From: Candidatus Scalindua sp.
Lineage (GTDB): Bacteria > Planctomycetota > Brocadiia > Brocadiales > Scalinduaceae
Length of the DNA: 64,000 nt
Direction: 5' to 3'
Assembly: GCA_021776915.1 (NCBI GenBank)
Contig: JAIQZU010000069.1
Span: forward strand, 1-64,000
Below the pieces are notes generated by a model. The model saw nothing but the letters and a program-made list of their open reading frames with translations. It searched no databases and was not told where the DNA came from. Positions 34,595-44,707 of this stretch are shown here, in pieces. Each line of letters begins with the position of its first letter. Within the stretch, counting starts at the first letter, position 1. The translations under genes and the position numbers were made by a program.

Positions 34595-36076
34595 ATGAAG
34601 GTATTATTAATATATCCTGAATTTCCAGATACATTCTGGAGTTTCAAACACGCACTTAAGTTTATACACAAAAAAGCATCCTTTCCTCCACTGGGGCTAT
34701 TGACAGTTGCCACAATGCTGCCAAAAGAGTGGGAAAAACGCCTGGTGGATGTCAATGCAACAAAACTCACAGATAAAGATCTTAAATGGGCGGATTACGC
34801 ATTTTTCAGCAGCATGGTCGTTCAGCGAAAATCTGCTCATCAACTTATCAAACGGTGCAAAGAAGCAGGAGTTAAGATCGTTGCCGGAGGTCCGTTGTTT
34901 ACGAGTGAGCATGAACAATTTAAGGATGTTGACCATTTTGTACTCAATGAAGCAGAGATAACCCTGGCCCCATTTCTGGAAGATCTGGAAAACGGTTGTG
35001 CCAAGCCGGTATATAAGACTCCTGAGTTTGCTGACATTCGAGAAACCCCTGCCCCTTTATGGGAATTAGCCGATTTGAAAAAGTATGCCTCCATGAGTAT
35101 ACAGTACACAAGAGGTTGTCCATACCAATGCGAGTTTTGTGATGTAACTGCGCTATTTGGCCGGCGCACACGAACAAAAATGACTGAACAAATTATTGGC
35201 GAGCTGGATACTTTCTATAATCTTGGATGGCGTGGGAATGTCTTCTTCGTTGATGACAATCTTATAGGAAACAAAAAAAGCCTGAAACAAGACTTATTGC
35301 CGGCATTAATAAAATGGCAAGACAATCACACCGGAATCACGTTTAACACTGAAGTTTCCATAAACCTGGCCAAAGATGAAGTATTAATGCAGATGATGTT
35401 CGATGCAGGATTTAACACAGTCTTTGTCGGTATAGAGACACCTGATTCAGCCAGCCTGGCTGAATGCGGCAAAACACAGAATAAAGACCGGGACTTAGCA
35501 GAAGACGTGCGGATTATACAAAGAGCTGGATTGCAGGTACAGGCGGGCTTCATTGTAGGCTTTGACAATGATACGCCATCCATTTTCCAGCGACAGATTG
35601 ATTTTATACAGAAAACTGGAATTGTAACGGCAATGGTAGGCCTGCTTCAGGCTCCAACCGGAACAAGACTGTATGAACGCCTGAAAAAAGAGGGCCGACT
35701 GCTCGGACGAATGACAGGGGACAATGCAGATGGTTCAACAAATATTATTCCTAACAACATGGATGCTGACACGTTTCGAGAGGGATACAAGAAGATATTA
35801 AAACATATATATTCCCCTGAAAATTACTATAAGCGCATTATGACGCTCTTCAAAGAATATAAGGCTCCAAAATTTAAGGGTACAATTAAATTTGAACATA
35901 TTTTAGCGATGTTCAGTTCCGGTTACCATCTCGGCATATTAGGTAAGGAACGCTTCCAGTTCTGGAATCTCATGTTATGGACAACTTTACATCGTCGTGA
36001 ATTAATTCCACTGGCCGTTACACTTGCAATTTATGGCCACCATTTTCGCAAAGTCAGCGAACTACACATTCTTTAA
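34595..36076 (+). CDS. B12-binding radical SAM protein, DUF4070 (HpnP-like) type
   Basis: A 493-residue protein. The N-terminus is a cobalamin-binding-like domain (P-P-L-G-L-L-T-V-A-T near residue 30, V-A-G-G-P-L-F near 96). The radical SAM cluster motif is C-P-Y-Q-C-E-F-C near residue 174, followed by N-V-F-F-V-D-D-N-L-I-G-N-K-K near 212 and A-G-F-I-V-G-F-D near 314. A DUF4070 C-terminal domain completes it. This combination is shared with the hopanoid C-2 methylase HpnP and related methylases of lipids and metabolites. Its substrate here is unknown, and no hopanoid genes flank it. It stands alone behind its own promoter. Confidence 0.85.
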   Translation: MKVLLIYPEFPDTFWSFKHALKFIHKKASFPPLGLLTVATMLPKEWEKRLVDVNATKLTDKDLKWADYAFFSSMVVQRKSAHQLIKRCKEAGVKIVAGGPLFTSEHEQFKDVDHFVLNEAEITLAPFLEDLENGCAKPVYKTPEFADIRETPAPLWELADLKKYASMSIQYTRGCPYQCEFCDVTALFGRRTRTKMTEQIIGELDTFYNLGWRGNVFFVDDNLIGNKKSLKQDLLPALIKWQDNHTGITFNTEVSINLAKDEVLMQMMFDAGFNTVFVGIETPDSASLAECGKTQNKDRDLAEDVRIIQRAGLQVQAGFIVGFDNDTPSIFQRQIDFIQKTGIVTAMVGLLQAPTGTRLYERLKKEGRLLGRMTGDNADGSTNIIPNNMDADTFREGYKKILKHIYSPENYYKRIMTLFKEYKAPKFKGTIKFEHILAMFSSGYHLGILGKERFQFWNLMLWTTLHRRELIPLAVTLAIYGHHFRKVSELHIL

Positions 36077-36364
36077 ATAACAGGTAGTAAGAAAACCAGC
36101 CGTCTGCACAAATATTTATCTACTGCTTTATCATTACAATTCCATAGCACGGTCTCATACAACAACGTAACTCCACTTAACCTTCCTGTCCCCGTCAAAA
36201 CAGCTTTCAGGCTATTTGTCAGGCGGATAGGCGCTTTTAACCTTTCCGGAAACTGGTTTTTGTTTGACTCTATAAAATACGTGTGCTAATATTTTTAAAT
36301 TAATTGTTGCAATAACTTTATGCAATAAAAGAACTTGTAATATGTTTTAAATAAAAACATCCTT
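36077..36364. other. Intergenic region, nothing recognised
   Basis: No gene, tRNA, strong hairpin or consensus promoter is apparent between the radical SAM gene and larC. A direct repeat of GCAATAA-like motifs near 36308-36330 may be incidental. Confidence 0.4.
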
Positions 36365-37600
36365 ATGAAAATCGCATATTTTGATTGTTTCTCCGGTGCA
36401 AGTGGCGATATGATTCTGGGATCCCTGATAGATGCAGGATTTAGCAGGGAGAAACTCAATGAAGAACTCAAAAATCTGGATATAGACAACTATGAGCTTG
36501 ATTCGAAGAAAGTTCTTCGGTCTGAAATTACGGGAACAAAGTTTGACGTATTAATCAAAGAAGACAAAAAAGACAATAAACATAGCCGGAGAAGAACCCT
36601 CAAAGATATATCCGGAATTATTAACAAAAGTACGCTGGGAGAGAGTGTAAAAAGAGACAGCATCAAAATCTTTGAAAATCTGGCAAAGGCGGAAGCAAAG
36701 ATACATAATACTTCTCCGGAAGAAGTTCATTTTCACGAAGTTGGCGCCGTAGATTCAATTATAGATATAGTAGGAGCCGTAATTGCCATCCATGATCTTA
36801 CGATTGAAAAGATATACTTTTCAGCAATACGTACTGGTACCGGGTTTGTAAAATGCAATCATGGACAGTTTCCAATCCCTGCACCGGCAACTGCAGAACT
36901 ATTAAAAGGGTATCACGTGATAGGCACGGATATACAGCGAGAGCTTACAACGCCCACCGGAGCAGCTATCCTGACCACATTAGGCGTAAACGTAGAAATG
37001 TGTCCTGAGATTACGTTACTACAAATAGGATATGGAGCCGGGAGCTATGAAATCCCACAAATTCCAAATCTCTTAAGGGTAATGATTGGCGAAACAATCA
37101 CGATGAGCGAACAAGATGAAGTTTGGATGGTGGAGACAAACATTGACGATATGCCAGGAGAGCATTTGGGTTACTTATTGGAAAAGATATTAGACGCCGG
37201 AGCGCTGGATGGATATATAACACCGGTGCAAATGAAAAAATCTCGCCCAGGAACCCTCATCAGCATTATTGTAGATGATGTAAGCCTGTCAAGAGTAGAG
37301 AGGATAATATTCGAACAGTCTACGACATTTGGTATCAGAAAATACAAAGTAAACCGTAATAAGCTATACAGGAAATTTGTTGACGTAAAAACTGAATATG
37401 GCATGATTAAAGTCAAAGTAGGCACGCTTAACGGATGCATTAAAAATATTACTCCCGAACATGAGGATTGCAGGAAGATTGCAGATAAAAGAGGGGTTCC
37501 GTTAAGGCTAATATATAATGCAGCTACAAATGCTGCCCAGTCAATTGAAAAGAATCAAGGCTACCCGTCCGAACGGCTTTGGCCGGGCGGGAAGCCATGA
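36365..37600 (+). CDS. larC: Nickel insertion / pincer cofactor protein LarC
   Basis: A 411-residue protein of the LarC (DUF111) family, which inserts nickel into the pyridinium pincer cofactor in a CTP-dependent step. The N-terminus Y-F-D-C-F-S-G-A-S-G-D-M is diagnostic. Further blocks are V-H-F-H-E-V-G-A-V-D-S-I-D-I near residue 120, and L-T-T-P-T-G-A-A-I near 195, and V-E-T-N-I-D-D-M-P-G-E near 258. larB, larE and the racemase larA are not in the window. The last dozen residues (from G-Y-P-S-E-R-L-W) come from a dispersed repeat also found near 56450-56478, so the original C-terminus was altered or extended by it. Confidence 0.92.
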   Translation: MKIAYFDCFSGASGDMILGSLIDAGFSREKLNEELKNLDIDNYELDSKKVLRSEITGTKFDVLIKEDKKDNKHSRRRTLKDISGIINKSTLGESVKRDSIKIFENLAKAEAKIHNTSPEEVHFHEVGAVDSIIDIVGAVIAIHDLTIEKIYFSAIRTGTGFVKCNHGQFPIPAPATAELLKGYHVIGTDIQRELTTPTGAAILTTLGVNVEMCPEITLLQIGYGAGSYEIPQIPNLLRVMIGETITMSEQDEVWMVETNIDDMPGEHLGYLLEKILDAGALDGYITPVQMKKSRPGTLISIIVDDVSLSRVERIIFEQSTTFGIRKYKVNRNKLYRKFVDVKTEYGMIKVKVGTLNGCIKNITPEHEDCRKIADKRGVPLRLIYNAATNAAQSIEKNQGYPSERLWPGGKP

Positions 37601-37618
37601 GTTACATCCACTAACTTG

Positions 37619-37652
37619 TTAGTAGGGGCTTAAGATTTTAAACCCCTACTAA
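37619..37652 (+). terminator. Hairpin downstream of larC
   Basis: TTAGTAGGGG (37619-37628) pairs with CCCCTACTAA (37643-37652), a perfect 10-bp stem with a 14-base AT-rich loop, 19 bp after the larC stop. There is no T-run, so it may act as a weak terminator or be part of the repeat-rich spacer. Confidence 0.5.
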
Positions 37653-37708
37653 ACGAAATGTAACTCCGGGTAAAACGTAAGCAAGCAATTTCGAGGCAAC
37701 TTTGAAAA

Positions 37709-37796
37709 TTTTGCGTAAGCAAAAACAGGAAGTTAGCGACCTGTCTGCGTGCGGACACGCACAGGCGCATGACAGGCTGAAAGGAGCTAAATTCTC
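37709..37796 (+). promoter_or_regulatory. Conserved structured leader upstream of ilvN
   Basis: TTTTGCGTAAGCAAA (37709-37723) folds as a small hairpin. A 34-base block (37733-37766) folds as a second one, CCTGTC-TGCGTG with CACGCA-CAGG. AGGAGCTAAATTCTC then leads to the ilvN ATG. The same layout and sequence precede the AMMECR1 gene at 46811, in the same orientation relative to the gene. It may be a regulatory RNA leader or a repeat that brings its own ribosome-binding site. Confidence 0.5.
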
Positions 37797-38279
37797 ATGA
37801 AACATGTAATATCTGTCCTGGTTGAAAACAAGGTCGGTGTACTGTCACGCATCACAGGTTTATTCAGTGGCCGGGGGTTTAATATTGAAAGTCTGGCAGT
37901 TGGAGAAACTGAAAACATGGCCATATCCAGAATGACCATTGTCGTTAGCGGTGACGAGTCGATATTAGAGCAGGTTCGCAAACAATTGGGTAAAGTTATA
38001 GACACGATTAAGGTAACAGATTTTACGGGAACTGATTATGTTGAACGAAACCTGATACTTATCAAGGTAAGTGCACTTCCCGGGAAAAGAAATGAAATCA
38101 TAGAGCTGGTAGATGTCTTTAGAGGAAAAATAATAGACGTTGGGCAAAAAGATATGATCGTTGAAATATCCGGCCCTGAAGACAGGCTTGAAGCAGTGTT
38201 AAACCTGCTTCGCCCATACGGCATAAAGGAGGTTGCGCGTACCGGCAGGATTGCCATGAACCGCGGGCAGAAAAAATAG
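37797..38279 (+). CDS. ilvN: Acetolactate synthase small (regulatory) subunit
   Basis: A 160-residue regulatory protein with two ACT-type domains. The first begins V-I-S-V-L-V-E-N-K-V-G-V-L-S-R-I-T-G-L-F-S-G-R-G-F-N-I, the diagnostic ligand-binding turn where valine binds. The C-terminal domain starts near residue 80 (L-I-L-I-K-V-S-A). It stimulates the large subunit and confers valine feedback. The large subunit (ilvB) is not next to it, which is unusual; pyrC follows 53 bp on, then ilvC and leuA. A structured leader precedes the start. Confidence 0.94.
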   Translation: MKHVISVLVENKVGVLSRITGLFSGRGFNIESLAVGETENMAISRMTIVVSGDESILEQVRKQLGKVIDTIKVTDFTGTDYVERNLILIKVSALPGKRNEIIELVDVFRGKIIDVGQKDMIVEISGPEDRLEAVLNLLRPYGIKEVARTGRIAMNRGQKK

Positions 38280-38332
38280 GGTTTTTAATACGGGGTTCCA
38301 AGCCACTTTAAATCTTTTGTATTATTTCAACA

Positions 38333-39649
38333 ATGATTAATTATAAAAAGATTTTGATCAAAAACGGAAATGTTCTTGATATCGCAAATAAAAAGGCAGG
38401 AGTCTTTGATGTCTTGATTGACAGCTCCAGAATTAAAAAGATCAGTAAAAACATCGATGTTAAAGACGCTCTGGTCATAGATGCTAAAGATAAACTAGTA
38501 GTTCCCGGCCTTGTAGATGTGCATGTTCATCTACGGCAGCCGGGGCAAGAGTATAAGGAAGATATTTATACCGGTTCGAGGGCGGCGGCGGCAGGCGGTT
38601 TTACTACTGTGGTAGCAGAGCCAAACACGTGTCCTCCGATTGATACTCCATCACGCCTTATTCAGCTTTTAAAAATTGCTAAAAAAGAGAGCATAGTTAA
38701 TTATTATTCAAAATCAGCTATGACAGCAGGGTTGAATGGATATAGATTAGTTAATGTTGAAAATCTAAAATTTGCCGGAGCCAGAGCAATCTCTGATGAT
38801 GGACACCCTGTCTCCGGAGATAGATTAATGTTTAATGCGCTTAAAAAAGGGAAAGAGTACGATATTTTAGTCAATCCTCATTGCGAAGAATCTGAACTGT
38901 ACCGCAGGAGACAAAAAGAGAAAAGCAAACGAAAATCTTCTGATACTGTTGCGAATCCGCCGTATACGGCTGAAGGCCGTTTTGTTATGCGTGATATTGA
39001 GTTGGCAGAAAAGGCAGGGGCAAGAATACACATTTCCCATGTTAGTCTTGCTCAATCTGTAAATGAGATTGCCAAAGCAAAAGAACGAGGCGTGAATGTA
39101 ACCGCAGAGGCAACACCACATCATCTTTTGTTAAGTGAGGAAGCAATAAAAGAAATTGGCACCAATGCTAAAGTTAACCCTCCGTTAAGGTCAAAAGAGG
39201 ATGTTGAGGCGGTAAGGCGGGGATTAGCAAATGGCACTATTGATATTATTGCCAGTGATCACGCACCGCATTCAGCAAAAGAGAAAAGTTTGCCTTATAA
39301 TAAAGCTCCTTTCGGGCTTATTGGTTTAGAAACAACTTTAGGCCTGGTATTAACATACCTGGTTCGTCCGGGTATTTTAACGCTGCAACAGGCAATTGAG
39401 AAAATGACTATTTTACCGGCTAAAATTTTTGGATTGGATAAATTTGGTATTGGCAGTTTAACGCCTGGAACTAGAGCTGATATAACGGTAATTGATATGA
39501 AAAAGAAATGGAAAGTTGATGTTAACAAGTTTTTTTCGAAAGCAAGAAACTGTCCATTTGACGGCTGGAAGCTTCAGGGCAAAGCAATACTGACAATAGT
39601 CGGGAATAAGATTGTTATGAAGGACGGTAAAATAATAGAGAGCATTTGA
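38333..39649 (+). CDS. pyrC: Dihydroorotase
   Basis: A 438-residue amidohydrolase that closes carbamoyl-aspartate to dihydroorotate in pyrimidine synthesis. The metal-binding D-V-H-V-H-L-R-Q-P-G near residue 61, N-P-H-C near 180, H-I-S-H-V near 232 and D-H-A-P-H near 307 match the type I (PyrC/PyrX-like) dihydroorotase. A-E-P-N-T near 97 is the substrate loop. The gene sits inside the branched-chain amino acid run between ilvN and ilvC; the ATG lacks a clear Shine-Dalgarno. Allantoinase is a related alternative, but the motifs favour dihydroorotase. Confidence 0.9.
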   Translation: MINYKKILIKNGNVLDIANKKAGVFDVLIDSSRIKKISKNIDVKDALVIDAKDKLVVPGLVDVHVHLRQPGQEYKEDIYTGSRAAAAGGFTTVVAEPNTCPPIDTPSRLIQLLKIAKKESIVNYYSKSAMTAGLNGYRLVNVENLKFAGARAISDDGHPVSGDRLMFNALKKGKEYDILVNPHCEESELYRRRQKEKSKRKSSDTVANPPYTAEGRFVMRDIELAEKAGARIHISHVSLAQSVNEIAKAKERGVNVTAEATPHHLLLSEEAIKEIGTNAKVNPPLRSKEDVEAVRRGLANGTIDIIASDHAPHSAKEKSLPYNKAPFGLIGLETTLGLVLTYLVRPGILTLQQAIEKMTILPAKIFGLDKFGIGSLTPGTRADITVIDMKKKWKVDVNKFFSKARNCPFDGWKLQGKAILTIVGNKIVMKDGKIIESI

Positions 39650-40705
<1,056 letters not shown>

Positions 40706-40725
40706 GTTGTAAGGGTGTATTACCC

Positions 40726-40742
40726 CCTGCCCGAATAGGTAC
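40726..40742. repeat. Dispersed repeat core, copy at ilvC-leuA
   Basis: CCTGCCCGAATAGGTAC is exactly the reverse complement of 56477-56493. Adjacent bases (AGGCGGGTACGCCCCTAC) resemble the GTAGGGGCG palindromic repeats scattered in many bacterial genomes. It fills the ilvC-leuA gap. Confidence 0.65.
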
Positions 40743-40791
40743 AGGCGGGTACGCCCCTACATTCGTACTTTTTTAACAGAAAAAGGTTTTT

Positions 40792-42303
40792 ATGTCAAAA
40801 ATCATAATATTTGATACTACTTTAAGAGATGGAGAGCAATCTCCTGGCGCCAGTCTGGACCCAAATGAAAAACTACAGATAGCAAGGCAACTCTCCACTC
40901 TGAATGTTGACGTAATGGAGGCCGGATTCCCGATCACATCTGAGGGTGATTTCAAATCTGTAAGTAACATTGCAAAGGAGATACGGGATGTAAGTATTTG
41001 CGCTCTCGCACGGGCAGTTGATAAAGATATAGATTGTGCGGCCAAGGCGCTTAAGGCAGCCAAGGCACCCAGGATTCATGTGTTTCTTGCAACATCTGAA
41101 ATTCATCGAAAATTCAAACTTATCAAGGCAAAAGAAGAAATCATAAAGACTGCCGTAAAGGGTGTAAAACGTGCTAGAAAACATGTTGACGATGTAGAAT
41201 TCTCCCCTGAAGATGCGTCAAGGACGGAACCTGACTTTCTTGTAGAAGTCGTAGAGGCCGTAATTGCTGCAGGGGCGGCAACCGTTAATATACCGGACAC
41301 TGTAGGATATGCAGTACCGGAACAATACGCATCCTTAATAAAATACCTTAAAGATAACGTAAAGAATATCGATAATGCCGTTATAAGCGTCCACTGTCAT
41401 AACGATCTTGGTCTGGCAGTTGCTAATTCACTTGCAGCCGTAAAGGCAGGCGCCACTCAGGTAGAATGCACCGTAAACGGAATCGGAGAAAGAGCAGGCA
41501 ATGCATCACTCGAAGAAATTGTTATGGCTCTTAAGACCAGGAAGGATTTCTTTGGGCATACCACGCGCATAAGGACAAAAGAAATAATTGCCACAAGTAA
41601 GATTGTCAGTGGTTTGACAGGATTACAGATACAGAGAAATAAGGCAATAGTAGGAGAAAACGCATTCGCACACGAATCAGGTGTGCACCAGGACGGAGTT
41701 CTAAAGGAAAGGACAACTTACGAAATCATGAGGCCGGAGGAAATCGGTCTTCCAAGGACCAAAATTGTCCTTGGTAAACTCTCCGGCCGACACGCATTCA
41801 AGAAGCATGTTAAAGCGCTTGGTTATGATCTTCCTGACGAAGAACTTGAACACACATTTCAGCAATTTAAAATTCTGGCTGACAAGAAAAAGGAAATCTA
41901 TGATCAGGATATAGAAGCATTAATTCAGGATGAAAAATCAGAAACCACGCATGTTTACGAACTTGACAGTTTAAGTATAAATTGCGGCCCGGTACCAACT
42001 GCCAGTGTAAGACTCCGTGTAGGCAAGGATGAAATTTTGGACGATTCAACAAAAGGTGACGGGCCAATTGATGCCATTTTTAAAACAATAGATCTGCTGA
42101 CAGGCATAAAAGGAACACTTCTTGATTATAGTGTCAGGGCGGTAACGAGCGGAAAGGATGCCCTGGGGGAAGCCAGCGTAGAAGTAGAAGTTAAAGGCAA
42201 TAGCTATAGAGGCCGCGCTGTGAGCACAGACACAATAGAGGCAAGCGCAAAAGCATATTTAAACGCCATCAATAAAGTTGCGGTTAAACATCGCAGGAAA
42301 TAA
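40792..42303 (+). CDS. leuA: 2-isopropylmalate synthase
   Basis: A 503-residue HMGL-like TIM-barrel enzyme that condenses 2-oxoisovalerate with acetyl-CoA, the first step of leucine synthesis. D-T-T-L-R-D-G-E-Q-S-P-G near residue 7 binds metal and substrate, V-H-C-H-N-D-L-G-L-A near 200 supplies the metal histidines, and N-G-I-G-E-R-A-G-N-A near 230 is typical. The C-terminal regulatory LeuA dimer domain (about residues 390-500) is present, so leucine feedback is likely. Isopropylmalate rather than citramalate synthase is favoured by the S-P-G motif and length; cimA elsewhere has its own signature. Confidence 0.93.
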   Translation: MSKIIIFDTTLRDGEQSPGASLDPNEKLQIARQLSTLNVDVMEAGFPITSEGDFKSVSNIAKEIRDVSICALARAVDKDIDCAAKALKAAKAPRIHVFLATSEIHRKFKLIKAKEEIIKTAVKGVKRARKHVDDVEFSPEDASRTEPDFLVEVVEAVIAAGAATVNIPDTVGYAVPEQYASLIKYLKDNVKNIDNAVISVHCHNDLGLAVANSLAAVKAGATQVECTVNGIGERAGNASLEEIVMALKTRKDFFGHTTRIRTKEIIATSKIVSGLTGLQIQRNKAIVGENAFAHESGVHQDGVLKERTTYEIMRPEEIGLPRTKIVLGKLSGRHAFKKHVKALGYDLPDEELEHTFQQFKILADKKKEIYDQDIEALIQDEKSETTHVYELDSLSINCGPVPTASVRLRVGKDEILDDSTKGDGPIDAIFKTIDLLTGIKGTLLDYSVRAVTSGKDALGEASVEVEVKGNSYRGRAVSTDTIEASAKAYLNAINKVAVKHRRK

Positions 42304-42364
42304 GTTATTAAAGAAACAATTTCCAGTCAAATCATCCTATGCATATACTTATGGACAAATTCGT

Positions 42365-44080
42365 ATGAAAGATAATACCAAAACAAAGTTCTTCGTTGAG
42401 TTGATCAAACCATCCCATTACGATGATGATGGATATGTTATCCAGTGGCGCAAGTCTTGGATTCCATCTAATACACTTGCATGCATATATGGTTTAACTC
42501 TTGATGCTGCGCAGCAGAATGCCCTTGGCGACAACGTTGACTTTATAATTAACTCCTATGACGAGATGAATACCGTCATACCTGTTGCAGACATTATTCG
42601 CAGGTTTAAGAGTGGCGGTGGACGTGGAGTTGTCTTTTTCGTAGGCGTCCAGTCAAATCAATTTCCACGTGCCATAGACATTGCCAGACAGTTCCGTGAT
42701 GAAAACATTCAGGTTGCTATTGGTGGATTTCATACAAGCGGCTGTATCGCCATGTTGCCTGAACTTACAGACGAACTGAAAGAGGCGACGGAAACGGGCA
42801 TTTCTCTGTTCGCAGGTGAGGCCGAGGAGGGACGGCTCACAGATGTTTTCAACGATGCCTATAATAACAACTTGAAGTCTCTCTACAATTACCTGGGAGA
42901 CCTGCCTGGTCTGGAGGGCCAGCCAATGCCGATAATGCCAAAAGACGTTGCCGAAAAATTCGTCAATAAAATTGGCTGTTTCGATGCGGGTCGCGGATGC
43001 TCTTTCCTGTGCAGTTTCTGTACCGTCATCAACGTACAAGGACGTAAATCACGCTACCGTAGCCCTGACGATCTGGAAAAACTGATACGCTCCAACATAT
43101 CTAATGGTATCAACGATTTCTTCTTCACTGATGACAACTTCGCACGTAATAAGAACTGGGAAGCTCTCTTTGACAGATTGATCAATCTTCGTGAAAATCA
43201 TGGTTCTAAACATTTAAAGTTTACTATGCAGGTTGACTCACTTGCCTATAAAATTCCAAATTTTGTCTCAAAGGCTGCCAGGGCCGGCTGTAGAAGAGTA
43301 TTCATTGGACTGGAAAGTATTAACCCGGAGAATCTGCAAGCTGTGAATAAGCGGCAGAACAAAATTGATGAATATAGAAAGATGTTTCAAACATGGCGTA
43401 ACGCCAGAATTATTACTGCAGCCGGTTATATACTGGGGTTTCCTGCCGACACTCCGGAAAAAATCGCACAGGACATTAAGACAATCCAGCAGGAATTGGC
43501 CGTAGACCTTTTAGAGTTTTTCTGTCTCACACCATTGCCCGGCTCAGAAGACCACAAAAATAATCACCTGCAGGGAGCGTGGATGGATCCTGATCTAAAC
43601 AAGTATGATCTTGAACATGTTACAACGGCTCATTCGCTCATGTCCAAGAAGGAGTGGGAGCACATTTACCGTAAGGCATGGGACCTTTATTACTCACCAG
43701 AGCATATTGAAACCCTGATAAAGCGGGCAGCTGCGGGCGGCCCTAATCCCAGTAGGGTGATGCTCCACATCCATCAATTTTATGGTACCATTAAATACCA
43801 GAATGTTCACCCGCTACAGGGAGGCTTCTTGAGGCGAAAAGTGCGAACTCAGCGCCGCCCCGGTACTCCCCGGGAGAATCCACTTATTTTCTATCCGTAT
43901 CGAGCCTGGGAAACAGTTAGTGGCCTTGTACCTTTTGGCCTGTATTACCTTAAGCTGCGGTCAATACGCAAGAAAATAAAACGCAACCCTGAGAGACGTT
44001 CCTATATGGACAAGGCGCTAATACCGGTGAAGGAAACTGAAGAAGACATTCTGAAAGAAGAAAGCATCATGTCACATTGA
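42365..44080 (+). CDS. B12-binding radical SAM protein
   Basis: A protein of about 571 residues. The N-terminal third looks like a cobalamin-binding domain (V-V-F-F-V-G-V-Q-S-N near residue 83, I-G-G-F-H-T-S-G near 114). The radical SAM motif is C-S-F-L-C-S-F-C near residue 209, with F-F-F-T-D-D-N-F-A-R-N near 250, F-I-G-L-E-S-I-N near 316 and G-Y-I-L-G-F-P-A-D near 356. The C-terminus is long and basic. The frame is open 29 codons further up into leuA; the ATG at 42365 after leuA is preferred. It differs from the DUF4070 protein at 34595. Substrate unknown. Confidence 0.82.
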   Translation: MKDNTKTKFFVELIKPSHYDDDGYVIQWRKSWIPSNTLACIYGLTLDAAQQNALGDNVDFIINSYDEMNTVIPVADIIRRFKSGGGRGVVFFVGVQSNQFPRAIDIARQFRDENIQVAIGGFHTSGCIAMLPELTDELKEATETGISLFAGEAEEGRLTDVFNDAYNNNLKSLYNYLGDLPGLEGQPMPIMPKDVAEKFVNKIGCFDAGRGCSFLCSFCTVINVQGRKSRYRSPDDLEKLIRSNISNGINDFFFTDDNFARNKNWEALFDRLINLRENHGSKHLKFTMQVDSLAYKIPNFVSKAARAGCRRVFIGLESINPENLQAVNKRQNKIDEYRKMFQTWRNARIITAAGYILGFPADTPEKIAQDIKTIQQELAVDLLEFFCLTPLPGSEDHKNNHLQGAWMDPDLNKYDLEHVTTAHSLMSKKEWEHIYRKAWDLYYSPEHIETLIKRAAAGGPNPSRVMLHIHQFYGTIKYQNVHPLQGGFLRRKVRTQRRPGTPRENPLIFYPYRAWETVSGLVPFGLYYLKLRSIRKKIKRNPERRSYMDKALIPVKETEEDILKEESIMSH

Positions 44081-44132
44081 CATACTGCATGAGAACTCAA
44101 TATTACCATTGTTCCAAAATGAAGGAGATAAA

Positions 44133-44663
44133 ATGAAAAGAAGGATTACAGATGTAACACAATCATTAATTAAGTTTAAGTTGGTGTTATTTTTAATAAT
44201 GGGAGTGCTCATTATCAATGGACATCCCGGCAATGCCATCGGCAGCGAAAAGACAGTCGTAAAAACAGATGACAAGGTTAAGGTCCATTGCACAGTGAGC
44301 CTTAAGGATGGTACTGTATTTCAGAATACTATGCCAGGGAAACCCCTGGAATTTACAGTGGGAAGCGAACAGATGCCGCGCGGGCTTGATAGGGCTGTAA
44401 AAGGAATGAAACTGAATGAGCAAAAGAAGGTCACCATAGAGGCAAAAGACGCATACGGTAAGAGGGACGAAGGCCTTGTAATGAAATTTGTCAGAGCTGA
44501 TCTACCTGAAAATTTTGTGCCAGTAATAGGCAAGACAATAAAACTGCGGGGAATAGGAGGAACAGTAGTAAACGTGGACAAAACTCACGTCTTTCTTGAC
44601 TGCAACCACCCCCTGGCAGGAAAGGAAGTTATCTTCGATATAAAGGTTGTCGGGATTGAGTGA
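44133..44663 (+). CDS. FKBP-type peptidyl-prolyl isomerase, SlyD-like, exported
   Basis: A protein of about 176 residues. A hydrophobic segment near residues 13-32 is a signal peptide or anchor. The FKBP domain follows (V-K-V-H-C-T-V-S-L-K-D-G-T-V-F-Q-N and E-F-T-V-G-S-E-Q-M-P-R-G-L-D-R-A-V-K-G-M), then a C-terminal extension with I-G-G-T-V-V-N-V-D and D-C-N-H-P-L-A-G-K-E, the SlyD-type arrangement. It helps fold proteins at proline bonds, here outside the cytoplasm. ATG at 44133 has an AAGGAGAT site; the longer frame start at 44109 does not. Confidence 0.85.
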   Translation: MKRRITDVTQSLIKFKLVLFLIMGVLIINGHPGNAIGSEKTVVKTDDKVKVHCTVSLKDGTVFQNTMPGKPLEFTVGSEQMPRGLDRAVKGMKLNEQKKVTIEAKDAYGKRDEGLVMKFVRADLPENFVPVIGKTIKLRGIGGTVVNVDKTHVFLDCNHPLAGKEVIFDIKVVGIE

Positions 44664-44707
44664 TTCAGGCAAAAAGAAATAATGTAAACACTAATTGAGG
44701 TATAAAC

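Noticed and set aside
37667-37676. CTCCGGGTAA as a further att copy of the tRNA-Gln element
   Set aside because: It lacks the CCATC part of the core, is not at a boundary of foreign genes, and lies in a repeat-rich spacer.
42278-42364. Upstream extension of the B12 radical SAM gene into leuA
   Set aside because: These 29 codons overlap leuA in another frame and lack a ribosome-binding site; the family-like part starts after the ATG at 42365.
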